The translations under genes and the position numbers were made by a program. A stretch of 64,000 bases of DNA, from positions 124,001 through 188,000 of the forward strand of contig CAWCWN010000004.1 of NCBI GenBank assembly GCA_963799245.1. The letters run 5' to 3'. Origin of the DNA: CAWCWN01 sp963799245. Its GTDB lineage: Bacteria; Chloroflexota; Ktedonobacteria; Ktedonobacterales; Ktedonobacteraceae. The notes under the pieces are model-generated. The model saw nothing but the letters and a program-made list of their open reading frames with translations. It had not been told where the DNA came from and searched no databases. Shown here piece after piece: positions 35,025 to 43,945 of this stretch; the first letter of the stretch is position 1; every line of letters begins with the position of its first letter.

Positions 35025-35193
35025 ATTGAGACATTCTGAGTATGGCTTTAGCGAACGGATGTTGGAATGGACGAAAGTGTTGATGATAGGAGCGATCTTA
35101 GCTCTAGGAGAACGAACGGTGACAGCCATCTTGCGGGTGATGGGACTTCTTATGAAGCCCATTTTCAGAGGAAATGTCCTCGTTACAGACTGA
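35025..35193 (+). pseudogene. short transposase N-terminal fragment (IS701-like)
   Basis: The plus strand decodes MLEWTKVLMIGAILALGERT followed by VTAILRVMGL, resembling the N-terminal helix region of a DDE transposase family with the GAILAPGKRTVTAALRVMGL pattern. Only about 50 codons are present before a stop. It sits directly after the IS66 fragment, in nested debris. Confidence 0.45.
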
Positions 35194-35300
35194 TGTAACC
35201 TGCTGACGTATCTCCTTTTAGCAAGGAAGAGGATGTCGTGCACTTATAGTATATCGTTAGATAGACTTCATCTGAACTGTATAATGTAGGGAGCCCATCT

Positions 35301-36077
35301 ATGTCTTATCTATTGCTGGAACAAGGATCAGTGAGCAGGTTTCTGGAAACCGATGCTTCAACCTTGCCTATGAGATCTATTACAGTACTGATTGTGGATG
35401 ATCACGCACTAATTCGCTGGGCAGTCAGCCAAAGCCTGACCTCCCAGGGAGAGATCAGGCTTGTCGTCACGGCAAAGAACTACACCGAGGCTGAGGAGCA
35501 GGTGGCTAAGTTATTCCCTAATATCATCTGGCTGGATATGCACATTGACCACAGCGATAGTATTGAGGAGGTACGCCATTTGAGAAAGCTTGCTCCTGCT
35601 TCGCGCATCATGGCACTCACTGATGAAGAGGATGAGCAAGAAGCGTTCGCAGCCATTATGGCCGGAGTACAGGGTTATCGTTCCAAACAAGATCTTGATT
35701 CCAGCGAGATAATGACAATAATCCACATGATCTGCCGCGGCGAATTTGTGCTATCCACAGCGTTGATGCCGCGATTGATGCAGCATTTACGTGCTGCGGC
35801 TCTGCCGCTATGGGAATCCGAGAATGGCTCAGGCTCTCGTACCCTATCACGTAATACGGAACTCAATGGATTGTCTCAGTTGACAACACGACAGCGTGAA
35901 ATACTTCAGTTAATCAGCCGGGGATATCGTGATCGTGATATTGCTAAGGAGCTGCACATCTCGGAGAATACCGTGCAAAAGCATGTGATGAATATCCTGG
36001 ACAAGCTTGGAGCTCAGAACCGCACGGAAGCAGCATATCTTATCCGCTGCCAGTCGGTCATTCGAAATACTACCTAA
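35301..36077 (+). CDS. LuxR/NarL-type response regulator, paralogue of 15717-16433
   Basis: A 258-residue protein closely related to the regulator at 15717. The receiver keeps the acidic pair (VDDHALIRW), the phospho-acceptor (IIWLDMHI), the Thr (RIMALTD) and the Lys (GYRSKQ), so unlike its paralogue it looks phosphorylatable. The LuxR helix-turn-helix is LTTRQREILQLISRGYRDRD ... ISENTVQKHVMNIL. GGGAG precedes the ATG; a second in-frame ATG 69 bases on would start at the receiver. It stands alone between transposase fragments with no kinase nearby. Confidence 0.9.
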   Translation: MSYLLLEQGSVSRFLETDASTLPMRSITVLIVDDHALIRWAVSQSLTSQGEIRLVVTAKNYTEAEEQVAKLFPNIIWLDMHIDHSDSIEEVRHLRKLAPASRIMALTDEEDEQEAFAAIMAGVQGYRSKQDLDSSEIMTIIHMICRGEFVLSTALMPRLMQHLRAAALPLWESENGSGSRTLSRNTELNGLSQLTTRQREILQLISRGYRDRDIAKELHISENTVQKHVMNILDKLGAQNRTEAAYLIRCQSVIRNTT

Positions 36078-36729
36078 TTCCTCGGAAAATCGACTACAAA
36101 TGCTTCTAATACATGAAATGCTCGATTTTTCATCCCCTTATCTGGCTCACAGAGCCATGGAGCTTCCTGCGAAAATAGCCCAGGTCCTACCCCGCCCGGC
36201 AGAGCTCACGCGGCGTCTATTAGTTGTAAAGTCACGCGGTGGTGTTTCTTCAGTAAGTGATAGATGATGATCAAGATAATGAATCCTTGAAAGAGCGGGT
36301 ATCATTGCCCTTAAAGTTGGTTATAACCTTCTACAAAGTAGGTCGTCAAAAGGCGATTTTTCTTAACTTTTTGGGTATACTGGTGCTTGTTAAGATGGCT
36401 CATGTGATGTTGTTTCTGCACTTCTCACGAGACGCTTTTCCCAAGGGGCTTTAAATGATACTCCCCTCCGCGAATACTATCAAAGAGAAGGCCAAATTAT
36501 CCATCACCGCGAGGGGTAGTACCCAATGACAAGAAAAGTGGGAAATTACGTAACTTATCCAAAAAAGTCCAGGATATGTCATATCAAATCCGGTGGTTCA
36601 CTGATGTTTTAGTTGGCAGGAGGCCACCAATGAAAGAGGGTGTGTGAGTGGATCACGTCTGGTTATTTGATATCAAAACAAATCCTGGTAAATGGACCCT
36701 GCTTTTGATACACTCCTAGTGAGAACATC
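36078..36729. other. gene-poor region with degenerate palindromic repeats
   Basis: No convincing gene. Two related sequences occur here, at about 36574-36600 and 36676-36710, matching a palindromic repeat at 37955-37995. They look like ends or footprints of a lost insertion sequence. Confidence 0.4.
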
Positions 36730-36860
36730 GCCAACAAGCAGGCAGAGGCCAATTGTCAGCTGCCTCACGGAGCCAGCCTTCCAGTTGTTTGGGGGCATGC
36801 GTGGTTCCGTTATCCAGAATGAAGGTCAGGGTGTGCACCTTCCGGCGAAGGGTTCGGGCA
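36730..36860 (-). pseudogene. IS630-family transposase fragment
   Basis: The minus strand reads RRKVHTLTFILDNGTTHAPK followed by QLEGWLREAADNWPLP, the block around the second catalytic Asp of IS630-type DDE transposases (DNxxxHxxK). Neither the N-terminal helix-turn-helix nor the final Glu block remains. Related repeats lie just beside it. Confidence 0.6.
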
Positions 36861-37064
36861 TGATCACCTGCTGAACAAACGCTTGGCTTCATCCACGGTC
36901 AAGCCAATGGGATAACTGGGGTTGGGACCGCGCATTTTCTTTCACCTCTCACTCCCAGTCTATCCTCTCTTAATTGGTACCGTCAAACTCGGAAAGGTCT
37001 TGTGATAGTCTGTACTAAGCCAGTTGTAACTGTTGCTTGTACAGCAATAAACAGGAGAGAACAA

Positions 37065-37673
37065 GTGCCTACTGCTTATTATCTACTTAGGAACAGTTTA
37101 GCGGTTCTTGTACTTTTCGTGATTGGTGTCGCCCTTGCTGTTTGTCAAGGCAAGAGCGTACAACAGAGAAACGTTCCTGAGCAACGACAAGAAAGAGGCG
37201 TGGCTGAATGCACCCTCATTCGGTCTGTCCAGTTAAATCGTCAATGCTCAGAAGTCATCGCTTATCAACGACTTGCCTCTTATGTCAAACAACATCTTTC
37301 CTCAGATGACGCTAGCTCCATTGAACGGATGGCAGCCCATTATCTACTTAGGAACAGTTTAGCGGTTCTTGTACTTTTCGTGATTGGTGTCGCCCTTGCT
37401 GTTTGTCAAGTCAAGAGCGTACAACAGAGAAACGTTCCTGAGCAACGACGAGAAAGTGGCGTGGCTGAATGCGCCCTCGTTCGGTATGTCCAGTTAAATC
37501 GTCAATGCTCAGAAGTTATCGCTTATCAACGACTTGCCTCTTATGTCAAACAACATCTTTCCTCAGATGACGCTAGCTCCATTGAACGGATGGCAGCCCA
37601 CAATAGGCGACGCCTCTTACAGCTCGCTCAGGGCCTCTTAGTTCTTGATCCTAATGCGATCGACAAGATCTAG
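37065..37673 (+). CDS. small membrane protein with internal tandem duplication
   Basis: The GTG at 37065 follows GGAGAG and is preferred to the ATG at 37002. The product (about 202 residues) is two nearly identical 87-residue units and a short tail. Each unit has one hydrophobic helix (NSLAVLVLFVIGVALAVC) and a polar segment with LNRQCSEVIAYQRLASYVKQ and SSDDASSIERMAAH. The protein would cross the membrane twice, with a Cys beside each helix and another in each polar part. A fragment of the same polar segment lies beside each STAND gene. I do not recognise the family. Confidence 0.6.
   Translation: MPTAYYLLRNSLAVLVLFVIGVALAVCQGKSVQQRNVPEQRQERGVAECTLIRSVQLNRQCSEVIAYQRLASYVKQHLSSDDASSIERMAAHYLLRNSLAVLVLFVIGVALAVCQVKSVQQRNVPEQRRESGVAECALVRYVQLNRQCSEVIAYQRLASYVKQHLSSDDASSIERMAAHNRRRLLQLAQGLLVLDPNAIDKI
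37080..37340 (+). repeat. 261-bp tandem repeat, unit 1
   Basis: Encodes residues YLLRNSLAVL to SSIERMAAH. It differs from unit 2 by only a few bases, keeps the reading frame, and is a recent duplication. Confidence 0.9.
37341..37601 (+). repeat. 261-bp tandem repeat, unit 2
   Basis: Second copy of the unit starting at 37080, for example with Val for Gly after VCQ and Arg for Gln after EQR. It continues directly into a unique tail ending DPNAIDKI. Confidence 0.9.
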
Positions 37674-37856
37674 CTGCAGGGTGCGCCAGGACGCAGCGGA
37701 CCAGCTAGATCCCTTCAGCACGAACGCGCGTATGAACGTCTGCTGCACACGTAGGCTGGGCTTCATTTGTTGGCCTTTGCCATTCTCAAGCTTCATCGCT
37801 TTGTCCTTCTCCGTATGGAGGAACCAGCCTTTCGCCTTTCGGGTCCGACAGTTCAC
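37638..37856 (-). pseudogene. fragment of an unrecognised protein
   Basis: The minus-strand frame looks coding: KGWFLHTEKDKAMKLENGKG and VLKGSSWSAASWRTLQLDLV. A second, diverged version of its end occurs on the same strand at about 38092-38140 (SGSDWSEVFWHTLQLHL). Both seem to be 3' remnants of one gene family, disrupted by repeats. The GTG start has no ribosome binding site. Family unknown. Confidence 0.3.
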
Positions 37857-37954
37857 ATGAGCAAGCGTACCCTTGCTCCGACCCTTCTGCCGAGAGTGCT
37901 TGAGCGTAGTTTAACGTAGAAGGAGGAAAAATCAGACAACGAGTCCAAAGAAGT

Positions 37955-37995
37955 CCAGGACTTGTCAAAACAAATCCTGGTAGATAGTCCCCTGC
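37955..37995. repeat. palindromic repeat related to 36574-36600 and 36676-36710
   Basis: The core CCAGGACTTGTC and the rest, ACAAATCCTGG, form an imperfect inverted repeat. Its left half matches 36574-36600 and its right half with about 60 further bases matches 36676-36760, including the AACAAGCAG tract. Confidence 0.55.
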
Positions 37996-38163
37996 TTGTG
38001 GCACATTCATCGCATGGATTCGTCAACAAGCAGCCAGAACAGGCAGCGCTGCTTCCCAATCCTGGGATGATAGATAGATAAGATGTAGTTGCAGAGTGTG
38101 CCAAAACACTTCGGACCAGTCAGACCCCGAAGTGCGTTCTCGCTCACTACTTGGAGGGCTGCA

Positions 38164-39532
38164 ATGGATTACTCTCAAAGGCAGAATTTCCCGAGGATCG
38201 CCTACTTGATCAAATGTTTTCCTCGTACCTCTGAGACCTTTATCCTACATGAGAATTCTAGAACTGGAGCACCAAGGGCTACTACTGCGCATCTTTTCCC
38301 TATATGAGCCGTCTTCTACTAAGGTGCCTGAAGCGGTACAGGAGGTGCGGGCACCGGTGACCTATATTCCTCGCCACTCTCTACGCGAAACGTTGGCCTT
38401 GCTCATTGCTGCAGCCCGACGTTTTCTCAAAGCCCCTTGGCGCTTTCTGTGTATCACTCTGTCAGCAGTCATCCACCATCGACAGCCTTTTGAGCTCCCC
38501 AAGTATCTGCTGTACGCCGCTTATCTCGCTGGTCAGTTCGAGCGCGAGGGCATCACCCACGTACATGCACATTTTGCCAACACACCCACTGCTGTAGCAC
38601 AGTTCGTGCACCAGTTCACGGGCATTTCCTACAGCTTCACGGCACACGCCAAAGATATCTACCTCTCGCGGCCGGCAGATCTCGCTTACAGGATGCGCAT
38701 GGCTAGCTTTGTGGTCACCTGCACGGCCTATAACCAGCACTATCTTGCGGCACTGGCCGATCAAGGCCTGGATGGGCATATTCACTGTATCTATAATGGT
38801 TTGAATTTGCGAGCCTTTCCCGCTGATGTTTCCGTGCCAGCAGCGCACCCGCTCATTTTGACGGTAGCCCGCCTCGTAGAGAAAAAAGGACTGTCGTATC
38901 TTTTGCATGCCTGCCGCATGCTCACAGATCAGGGCTACGACTTTACCTGCCGCATTGTTGGTGAGGGACGGCTACGCCCGCTGTTGGAGCAGGAAATCGG
39001 CGACCTGGCGCTGACTGGCCGGGTAGAACTGTGGGGCGCAGAGACGCACGAACGGGTGATCGAGATGTATCGGCATGCTACTCTTGTAGCCCTGCCCTGT
39101 GTCATTGGCGAGAATGGCGACCGCGATGGCCTCCCCACGGTGCTGGTTGAGTCACTGTATATGGGTGTGCCGATCGTCTCTACGCCCGTTTCCGGTATCC
39201 CCGAGTTAATCACTCCGGAGGTCAATGGTCTGCTGGTTGCACCGCGTGACAGCACTGCTTTGGCGGCTGCCATGGCACGCCTCCTCGCCGATCCGCAGTT
39301 GTGCTCTCGTCTGGCTCTCGCTGGACGCCAAACTGTCTTAGCACGATTTGATATGGCGCGCAACGTGACGCGCCTCTTGCAGCTATTGCTTGGTCAGGGA
39401 TCCACTGGTGACCTCCCACCAACCAATGGCAAAGATTTTGCTGTGCACAGGGTGCCACTGCAGAATACGCTCTCCAATGAAATACAGGCTCGAGCAGCAT
39501 ACAACAGCTACAAGAGGGACATGCCATGCTGA
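38164..39532 (+). CDS. GT4 glycosyltransferase (WcaL/EpsD-like), frameshift near N-terminus
   Basis: A retaining GT-B glycosyltransferase. The natural start is ATG 38164 behind GGAGGG (MDYSQRQNFPRIAYLIKCFP, then RTSETFILHE). At about 38252 one extra A shifts the frame; the rest (ILELEHQGLLLRIFSLYEP onward) is open from an internal ATG at 38249 to 39532. The donor-binding block is intact: LILTVARLVEKKGLSYLLHA, GENGDRDGLPTVLVESLYMG, PVSGIPELI. If real, the shift removes the first acceptor-side strand. Its stop overlaps the next gene by seven bases, so it heads the glycan operon. Confidence 0.85.
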
Positions 39533-40797
39533 AAGGTCGGCGATTTCTGTTATATTGTCATGATACCTTTGGTCTGGGGCACTTCCGGCGTACACTTTCC
39601 CTGGCGAAGCACATCACGGTTACGCTACCTCGTACGGAGGTATTGATTGTGACAGGGTCGCCACTGGCTTCTGCCTTTGAGTTGCCCCCACGTGTCGATT
39701 ATATCAAGCTTCCGACAGTAACCAAGTGCAGCGATGGGACATACGCAGCACATTGCCTCACGCTAGAGTTCACAGCCATATGTGACCTACGTGCTGCGCT
39801 ACTGCGCGAGACCGCCCAGGCCTATCGCCCCGACGTATTTCTGGTCGATCATGCCCCACTGGGCTTGCAAAGGGAGGCATTGCCCACGCTTACCTTCCTG
39901 CGGACCATGCACCCCACATGCTTGTGCGTGCTCGGGTTGCGCGACATTCTCGATGTGAGCCACCTCGTTCGACACAGCTGGACAGAGGAAGGGGTCTATA
40001 GCGCACTAGAACAGGTCTATCATCAGATCCTGGTCTATGGCTCCCAACGGTTCTTCGATATCGTCACGGAATATGCGTTGTCGCCGACGATTGCCCAGCG
40101 TGTTCGCTTTTGCGGTTACCTGGATCGCTTGACGACGGACTTCTCTCAGCGTGTAGCCACGCAGACAGACCCAGGCGTCAGCGCCCTGCGGCGCGAGTTA
40201 TCTCCGTATGCTGATCGTCTGGTGGTGCTAACGGCAGGTGGGGGAGGTGACGGTTTCCCTTTGATGCAAGCCTACCTCCTGGGTTTGGGCCGACTGGAAA
40301 AGCCTACCTTTACTAGTGTGCTGGTCACCGGGCCCCTGATGGAGGCGAACGAACTGCACAGGCTACGCGAACTCGCGGCAACCCTGCCAGCAGGCACAGT
40401 GCGTATCGAGTCCTTTCTGCCAGACCCTCTCCTTCTGTTCGCCGCCGCAGACCTGGTTGTGTCTATGGCGGGATATAACACTGTCTGCGAGCTGTTGGCG
40501 CTGGGTCAGCGGACCCTGCTGGTCCCGCGTTTCACGCCGCGTAAAGAACAACTGGTGCGCGCAACCCTTCTAGCCGAACGCGGACTGGTGCACATGCTTC
40601 ACCCGGAGCACCTGACCCCGCAAAGACTGATAGACCTCGTGCTGCACAGCCTTCTACAGCCGAGACCGCGAGCAGAGCAGCTCGTCGAGGCGGGAATTGT
40701 GTTCCATGGGCAAACCATAGCAACGCAGGCCATGCTGGAGGGGTTGAGCACTCTGCATGACCAGATGCGACGGCAGCTGCCGCGGGTAGTCGTGTAG
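39526..40797 (+). CDS. MurG-like predicted glycosyltransferase (COG4671 type)
   Basis: A 423-residue GT28-like protein. The N-terminal glycine-rich acceptor loop is YCHDTFGLGHFRRTLSLA, the hinge region VLTAGGGGDGFPLMQAYL, and the C-terminal donor block VSMAGYNTVCELLALGQRTL followed by VPRFTPRKEQLVRA, as in MurG/MGD synthase relatives. It overlaps the upstream GT4 gene by seven bases and lies 20 bases before a glycosyltransferase remnant and the ABC exporter, so one operon is likely. It probably adds a sugar to a lipid or glycan acceptor on the cytoplasmic face; donor and acceptor are unknown. Confidence 0.88.
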   Translation: MLKGRRFLLYCHDTFGLGHFRRTLSLAKHITVTLPRTEVLIVTGSPLASAFELPPRVDYIKLPTVTKCSDGTYAAHCLTLEFTAICDLRAALLRETAQAYRPDVFLVDHAPLGLQREALPTLTFLRTMHPTCLCVLGLRDILDVSHLVRHSWTEEGVYSALEQVYHQILVYGSQRFFDIVTEYALSPTIAQRVRFCGYLDRLTTDFSQRVATQTDPGVSALRRELSPYADRLVVLTAGGGGDGFPLMQAYLLGLGRLEKPTFTSVLVTGPLMEANELHRLRELAATLPAGTVRIESFLPDPLLLFAAADLVVSMAGYNTVCELLALGQRTLLVPRFTPRKEQLVRATLLAERGLVHMLHPEHLTPQRLIDLVLHSLLQPRPRAEQLVEAGIVFHGQTIATQAMLEGLSTLHDQMRRQLPRVVV

Positions 40798-40817
40798 GTT
40801 TCCTGAAGGAGGGTAAC

Positions 40818-41009
40818 GTGAAAATCGCTTACACTGGGGCAGATACAGGCATTCCTGTGCTGGACAATAAAGGGGCATCGGTTCACATACGCGAATTCAC
40901 CGCTGCCCTGGTCGAGTGGCAAGCGATAGCTCAGTATGTCAGCGCCCATAACCTCTCCATGGAACCCAACGCACAAAAGAATCATCTGCTTCAGGTGGTG
41001 CGGCTATGA
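40818..41009 (+). pseudogene. 5' remnant of a GT4 glycosyltransferase
   Basis: A 63-codon ORF with GGAGGG upstream. It starts like a GT4 enzyme (MKIAYTGADTGIPVLDNKGA, then SVHIREFTAAL) and then jumps to unrelated sequence after LVEW. The whole donor-binding half is missing, so it cannot be a working transferase. Its TGA overlaps the ATG of the ABC exporter, so translation of this remnant may still couple initiation of the exporter, which would explain its retention. Confidence 0.6.
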
Positions 41010-42916
41010 GAATACTCAGGCGGCGGCAAGGGTTGTTTCAGACCTTCTGGCCCTATGCCCGTCCCTATCGCTGGGGGATTGGCCTGGCATTGGTTATTCT
41101 GATATTGGATACGCTTACTGACCTGGCCTCTCCCTGGCCAATCAAGCTCATCTTCGATAATGTGTTACTCAGCAAGCACCTGCGCAGCCCATGGTCGTTG
41201 ATCATTCCGCCGACACTGGCGCAAAATCAACTGCTCTTTTTTGCCGCACTGTGCGGGACTCTCCTGGTACTCGCCTTGATCAGCGCTATCTCTACCTATG
41301 TAGGGATGCGCATGGTGGCAGTGACAGGGCAGCGCGTCATCTTCAATTTGCGCTGTGCACTCTTCGCCCATCTCCAGCAGCTCAGCCCCGCCTTCTATGA
41401 CCGGCAACGCCTCGGTGATCTTTTGACGCATCTGACCACTGATGTGCAGTCCATCCAGGATATGTTCGTGACAGCGCTGCCAACGCTGCTGCTCAATGTC
41501 ATGCTTATCGTGGGCATGCTCAGTATCCTGCTAATCATCAACCCGATCTTCGGCGTACTCGGGCTGGTGATCACATTATTCGTCTACCTTGTCTTTCGGT
41601 GGTATCTGGGCAAAATCAAGCAGATGGCGCGGCAGATGCGCCGTCAGGATGGCGACGCCAATGCCATTGCCCAGGAAAACCTGTTGGGCATCCGGGTAGT
41701 GCAGGCCTTTGGCATGGAGGCGCATGCCCAACAACGCTATGAGGAGGGCATCAGGCGCTCATTATTACAACTGGGGGTAAGCACCGCACGCCTGCGATCG
41801 GGCCTGCCATCTACAGTGGGCCTGATGACCGATCTGGGCAGTCTGCTCGTGTTAATTACGGGGGGAGTGCTCGTCATCCAGAGAAGGATTACCATCGGTG
41901 ATCTGCTGGTCTTCAGCGCTTATCTCCGCATCATGTACAACCCTATGCGCCAGCTCGGTAAGCTCAGCGACACATTTACCCGAGCGTCTGCCAGCGGCGA
42001 ACGCGTGATGAACTTGCTCCAGACTGCCCCGGTGATCGGCGATCTCCCCACTGCGGTGCCGGCACCTGAGCTGCGCGGCGCTATCTGCTTCGATCATGTC
42101 AGTTTTGGCTATGATCCCCAGCACCCCGTTTTGCATGATATCTCGTTCAATATTCGCCCGGGGCAGATGGTCGCGCTGGTTGGCTACACTGGCGCGGGGA
42201 AGAGCAGCATCCTGCACCTGGTACAGCGGTTTTATGATCCCCAAAAAGGCCGGATATGCATTGACGGGCGGGATATCCGTGATTACACCCTGGCAAGCCT
42301 GCGGCAGCAGGTAGCGCTGGTGCCACAAGAGCCCATGCTCTTCCGCGCCAGCGTGCGCGAAAATATTGCCTATGGGCGCCCGCAGGCGACCGAAGCGGAG
42401 ATTATCGCCGCCGCACAGGCAGCGTACGCCGATACATTTATTCGCCAGCTTCCCCAGGGCTATCAGACTATTCTGGAGGAGCGTGGCGTTGGGCTTTCAG
42501 GTGGGGAGCGTCAGCGCCTCGCTATTGCGCGCGCGATGGTGCGGCAAGCGCCGCTGTTGCTGCTTGACGAGCCGACAGTTGCCCTGGACGCACAGACGGA
42601 GCAGATCATCGTTCAGGCTCTGGAGCGATTGATGGTCGGGCGCACGACGCTAGTCAGCGCGCATCGCCTCTCCACTATTCAGCGCGCCGACCTGGTCCTG
42701 GTGATTGATAAAGGGCGCATTGTCGAAGCGGGCACACCTGCCGAGCTGCTGGCCGCACGTGGGCACTACTATCAGCTCTACACGCTACAATTCCAGGCGC
42801 AAGAGCCGCTATCTCCTTCTGCGCCTGAACACCAACCGATAGTTTATAGCCCACCTCCTCAGACAGATAATAATGACATTGTAGATGCGCACACGATCCC
42901 AATACGGAAGCATTAA
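41006..42916 (+). CDS. ABC exporter (MsbA/ABCB type, TM domain fused to ATPase)
   Basis: A 636-residue half-transporter. Six membrane helices lie in the first 310 residues, followed by the nucleotide-binding domain: ICFDHVSFGYDPQHPVLHDI, Walker A GYTGAGKSS, Q-loop VPQEPMLF, signature LSGGERQRLAIARAM, Walker B LLLLDEPTVALD and the switch His in VSAHRLSTIQ. It should dimerise and export or flip a lipid, glycolipid or peptide. Its start overlaps the glycosyltransferase remnant and the sulfotransferase array begins about 100 bases after it, so the glycan made here is the obvious candidate substrate. Confidence 0.93.
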   Translation: MRILRRRQGLFQTFWPYARPYRWGIGLALVILILDTLTDLASPWPIKLIFDNVLLSKHLRSPWSLIIPPTLAQNQLLFFAALCGTLLVLALISAISTYVGMRMVAVTGQRVIFNLRCALFAHLQQLSPAFYDRQRLGDLLTHLTTDVQSIQDMFVTALPTLLLNVMLIVGMLSILLIINPIFGVLGLVITLFVYLVFRWYLGKIKQMARQMRRQDGDANAIAQENLLGIRVVQAFGMEAHAQQRYEEGIRRSLLQLGVSTARLRSGLPSTVGLMTDLGSLLVLITGGVLVIQRRITIGDLLVFSAYLRIMYNPMRQLGKLSDTFTRASASGERVMNLLQTAPVIGDLPTAVPAPELRGAICFDHVSFGYDPQHPVLHDISFNIRPGQMVALVGYTGAGKSSILHLVQRFYDPQKGRICIDGRDIRDYTLASLRQQVALVPQEPMLFRASVRENIAYGRPQATEAEIIAAAQAAYADTFIRQLPQGYQTILEERGVGLSGGERQRLAIARAMVRQAPLLLLDEPTVALDAQTEQIIVQALERLMVGRTTLVSAHRLSTIQRADLVLVIDKGRIVEAGTPAELLAARGHYYQLYTLQFQAQEPLSPSAPEHQPIVYSPPPQTDNNDIVDAHTIPIRKH

Positions 42917-43017
42917 CCCATGACATACATAGCCATACAGCTTGCACCAAGCGAAAAGCTGCAAGCTCAGAGCTGATAGCTGAGATATGAATAATCTGAA
43001 GCCTAGGAGGACATCAC

Positions 43018-43824
43018 ATGAACCAGCACGATTTTGCTCTCTCACTCCCTCCAGAGGGGTATTCTCCGATCTTCGTCGGGGGGCTAGAGCGCTCGGGCAC
43101 GACGCTTATGCGCTATCTCCTTGACAGCCATCCCCACATTGCCTGTGGGCCGGAAAGTAAGCTGTTTCAGCGGGATAGCCGGCTGCAAGATATATACACT
43201 GACCTGCGCACCATTTGGCCTGCTATCCTGAGTCCGCACTATGCGTTTGACCCGTATATGGTGGACCAGGTGATGGCCGCGCTCATGCATTCCATTTTTA
43301 TGCCCTACTGTCAGCAACAAGACAAACCACGTTGGGCTGAGAAGACTCCCAGAAATATTCTCGTTATCGACACGCTGTTCGCGTGGTTCCCTGCAGCGCA
43401 ATTTATCCACATGATCCGTGACCCCCGCGACGCCTTTTGCTCGGTACGGGAGCGGTCAACCAAGGACATGCCGCACTGGGCAGCCAAGACGCCAGAGCTA
43501 ACGGCGGCGGACTGGTGCCGGCGGATAAACTCTGGGTTAGCCTGGCGTGAGCGGCCGGAGCGCTATCGAGAGGTGCGCTACGAAGAACTGGTGACCCAGC
43601 CAGCAGCCATCCTGCGCCCCCTCTTCGCCTTCCTGGATGAGCCGTGGGCTGCCAGCGTGCTGGAGAACAATCCGACCTTCAGTACCTCAGTGGGCCGTTG
43701 GCGCAGCGAGCTGAGTGCGGCTGAGGTTGCCGCGATTGAAGCGGTCGCTGGCGAGACCATGCGCGCTCTGGGCTACCCACTCGCCACGGCTAGCGTCAGT
43801 AGCGGCATGCCGGCTGAACAATGA
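43018..43824 (+). CDS. sulfotransferase A1
   Basis: First of five paralogous family A sulfotransferases. The PAPS 5'-phosphosulfate loop is GGLERSGTTLMRYLLDSHPH, the 3'-phosphate site AAQFIHMIRDPRDAFCSVRE, and the enzyme ends with RYREVRYEELVTQP and a conserved C-terminal block (LRPLFAFLDEPWA). A strong AGGAGGACATCAC precedes the ATG, shared by most members. The enzyme should transfer sulfate from PAPS to a hydroxyl or amine in the cytoplasm. Array members differ mainly in two short segments (after PESK/ES and after VRER), which may set acceptor choice. Confidence 0.9.
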   Translation: MNQHDFALSLPPEGYSPIFVGGLERSGTTLMRYLLDSHPHIACGPESKLFQRDSRLQDIYTDLRTIWPAILSPHYAFDPYMVDQVMAALMHSIFMPYCQQQDKPRWAEKTPRNILVIDTLFAWFPAAQFIHMIRDPRDAFCSVRERSTKDMPHWAAKTPELTAADWCRRINSGLAWRERPERYREVRYEELVTQPAAILRPLFAFLDEPWAASVLENNPTFSTSVGRWRSELSAAEVAAIEAVAGETMRALGYPLATASVSSGMPAEQ

Positions 43825-43945
43825 AAGCGAGAGCCCTTGCTGCTTGAGCGGCAGCAGTGCTTTAAGCACCTCCAAGAAGTAGCTCTTCGATGATGGAAAT
43901 GTTAGACAACAACCAGAACAACGCGTGGAAATAGGAGAAGATCAC

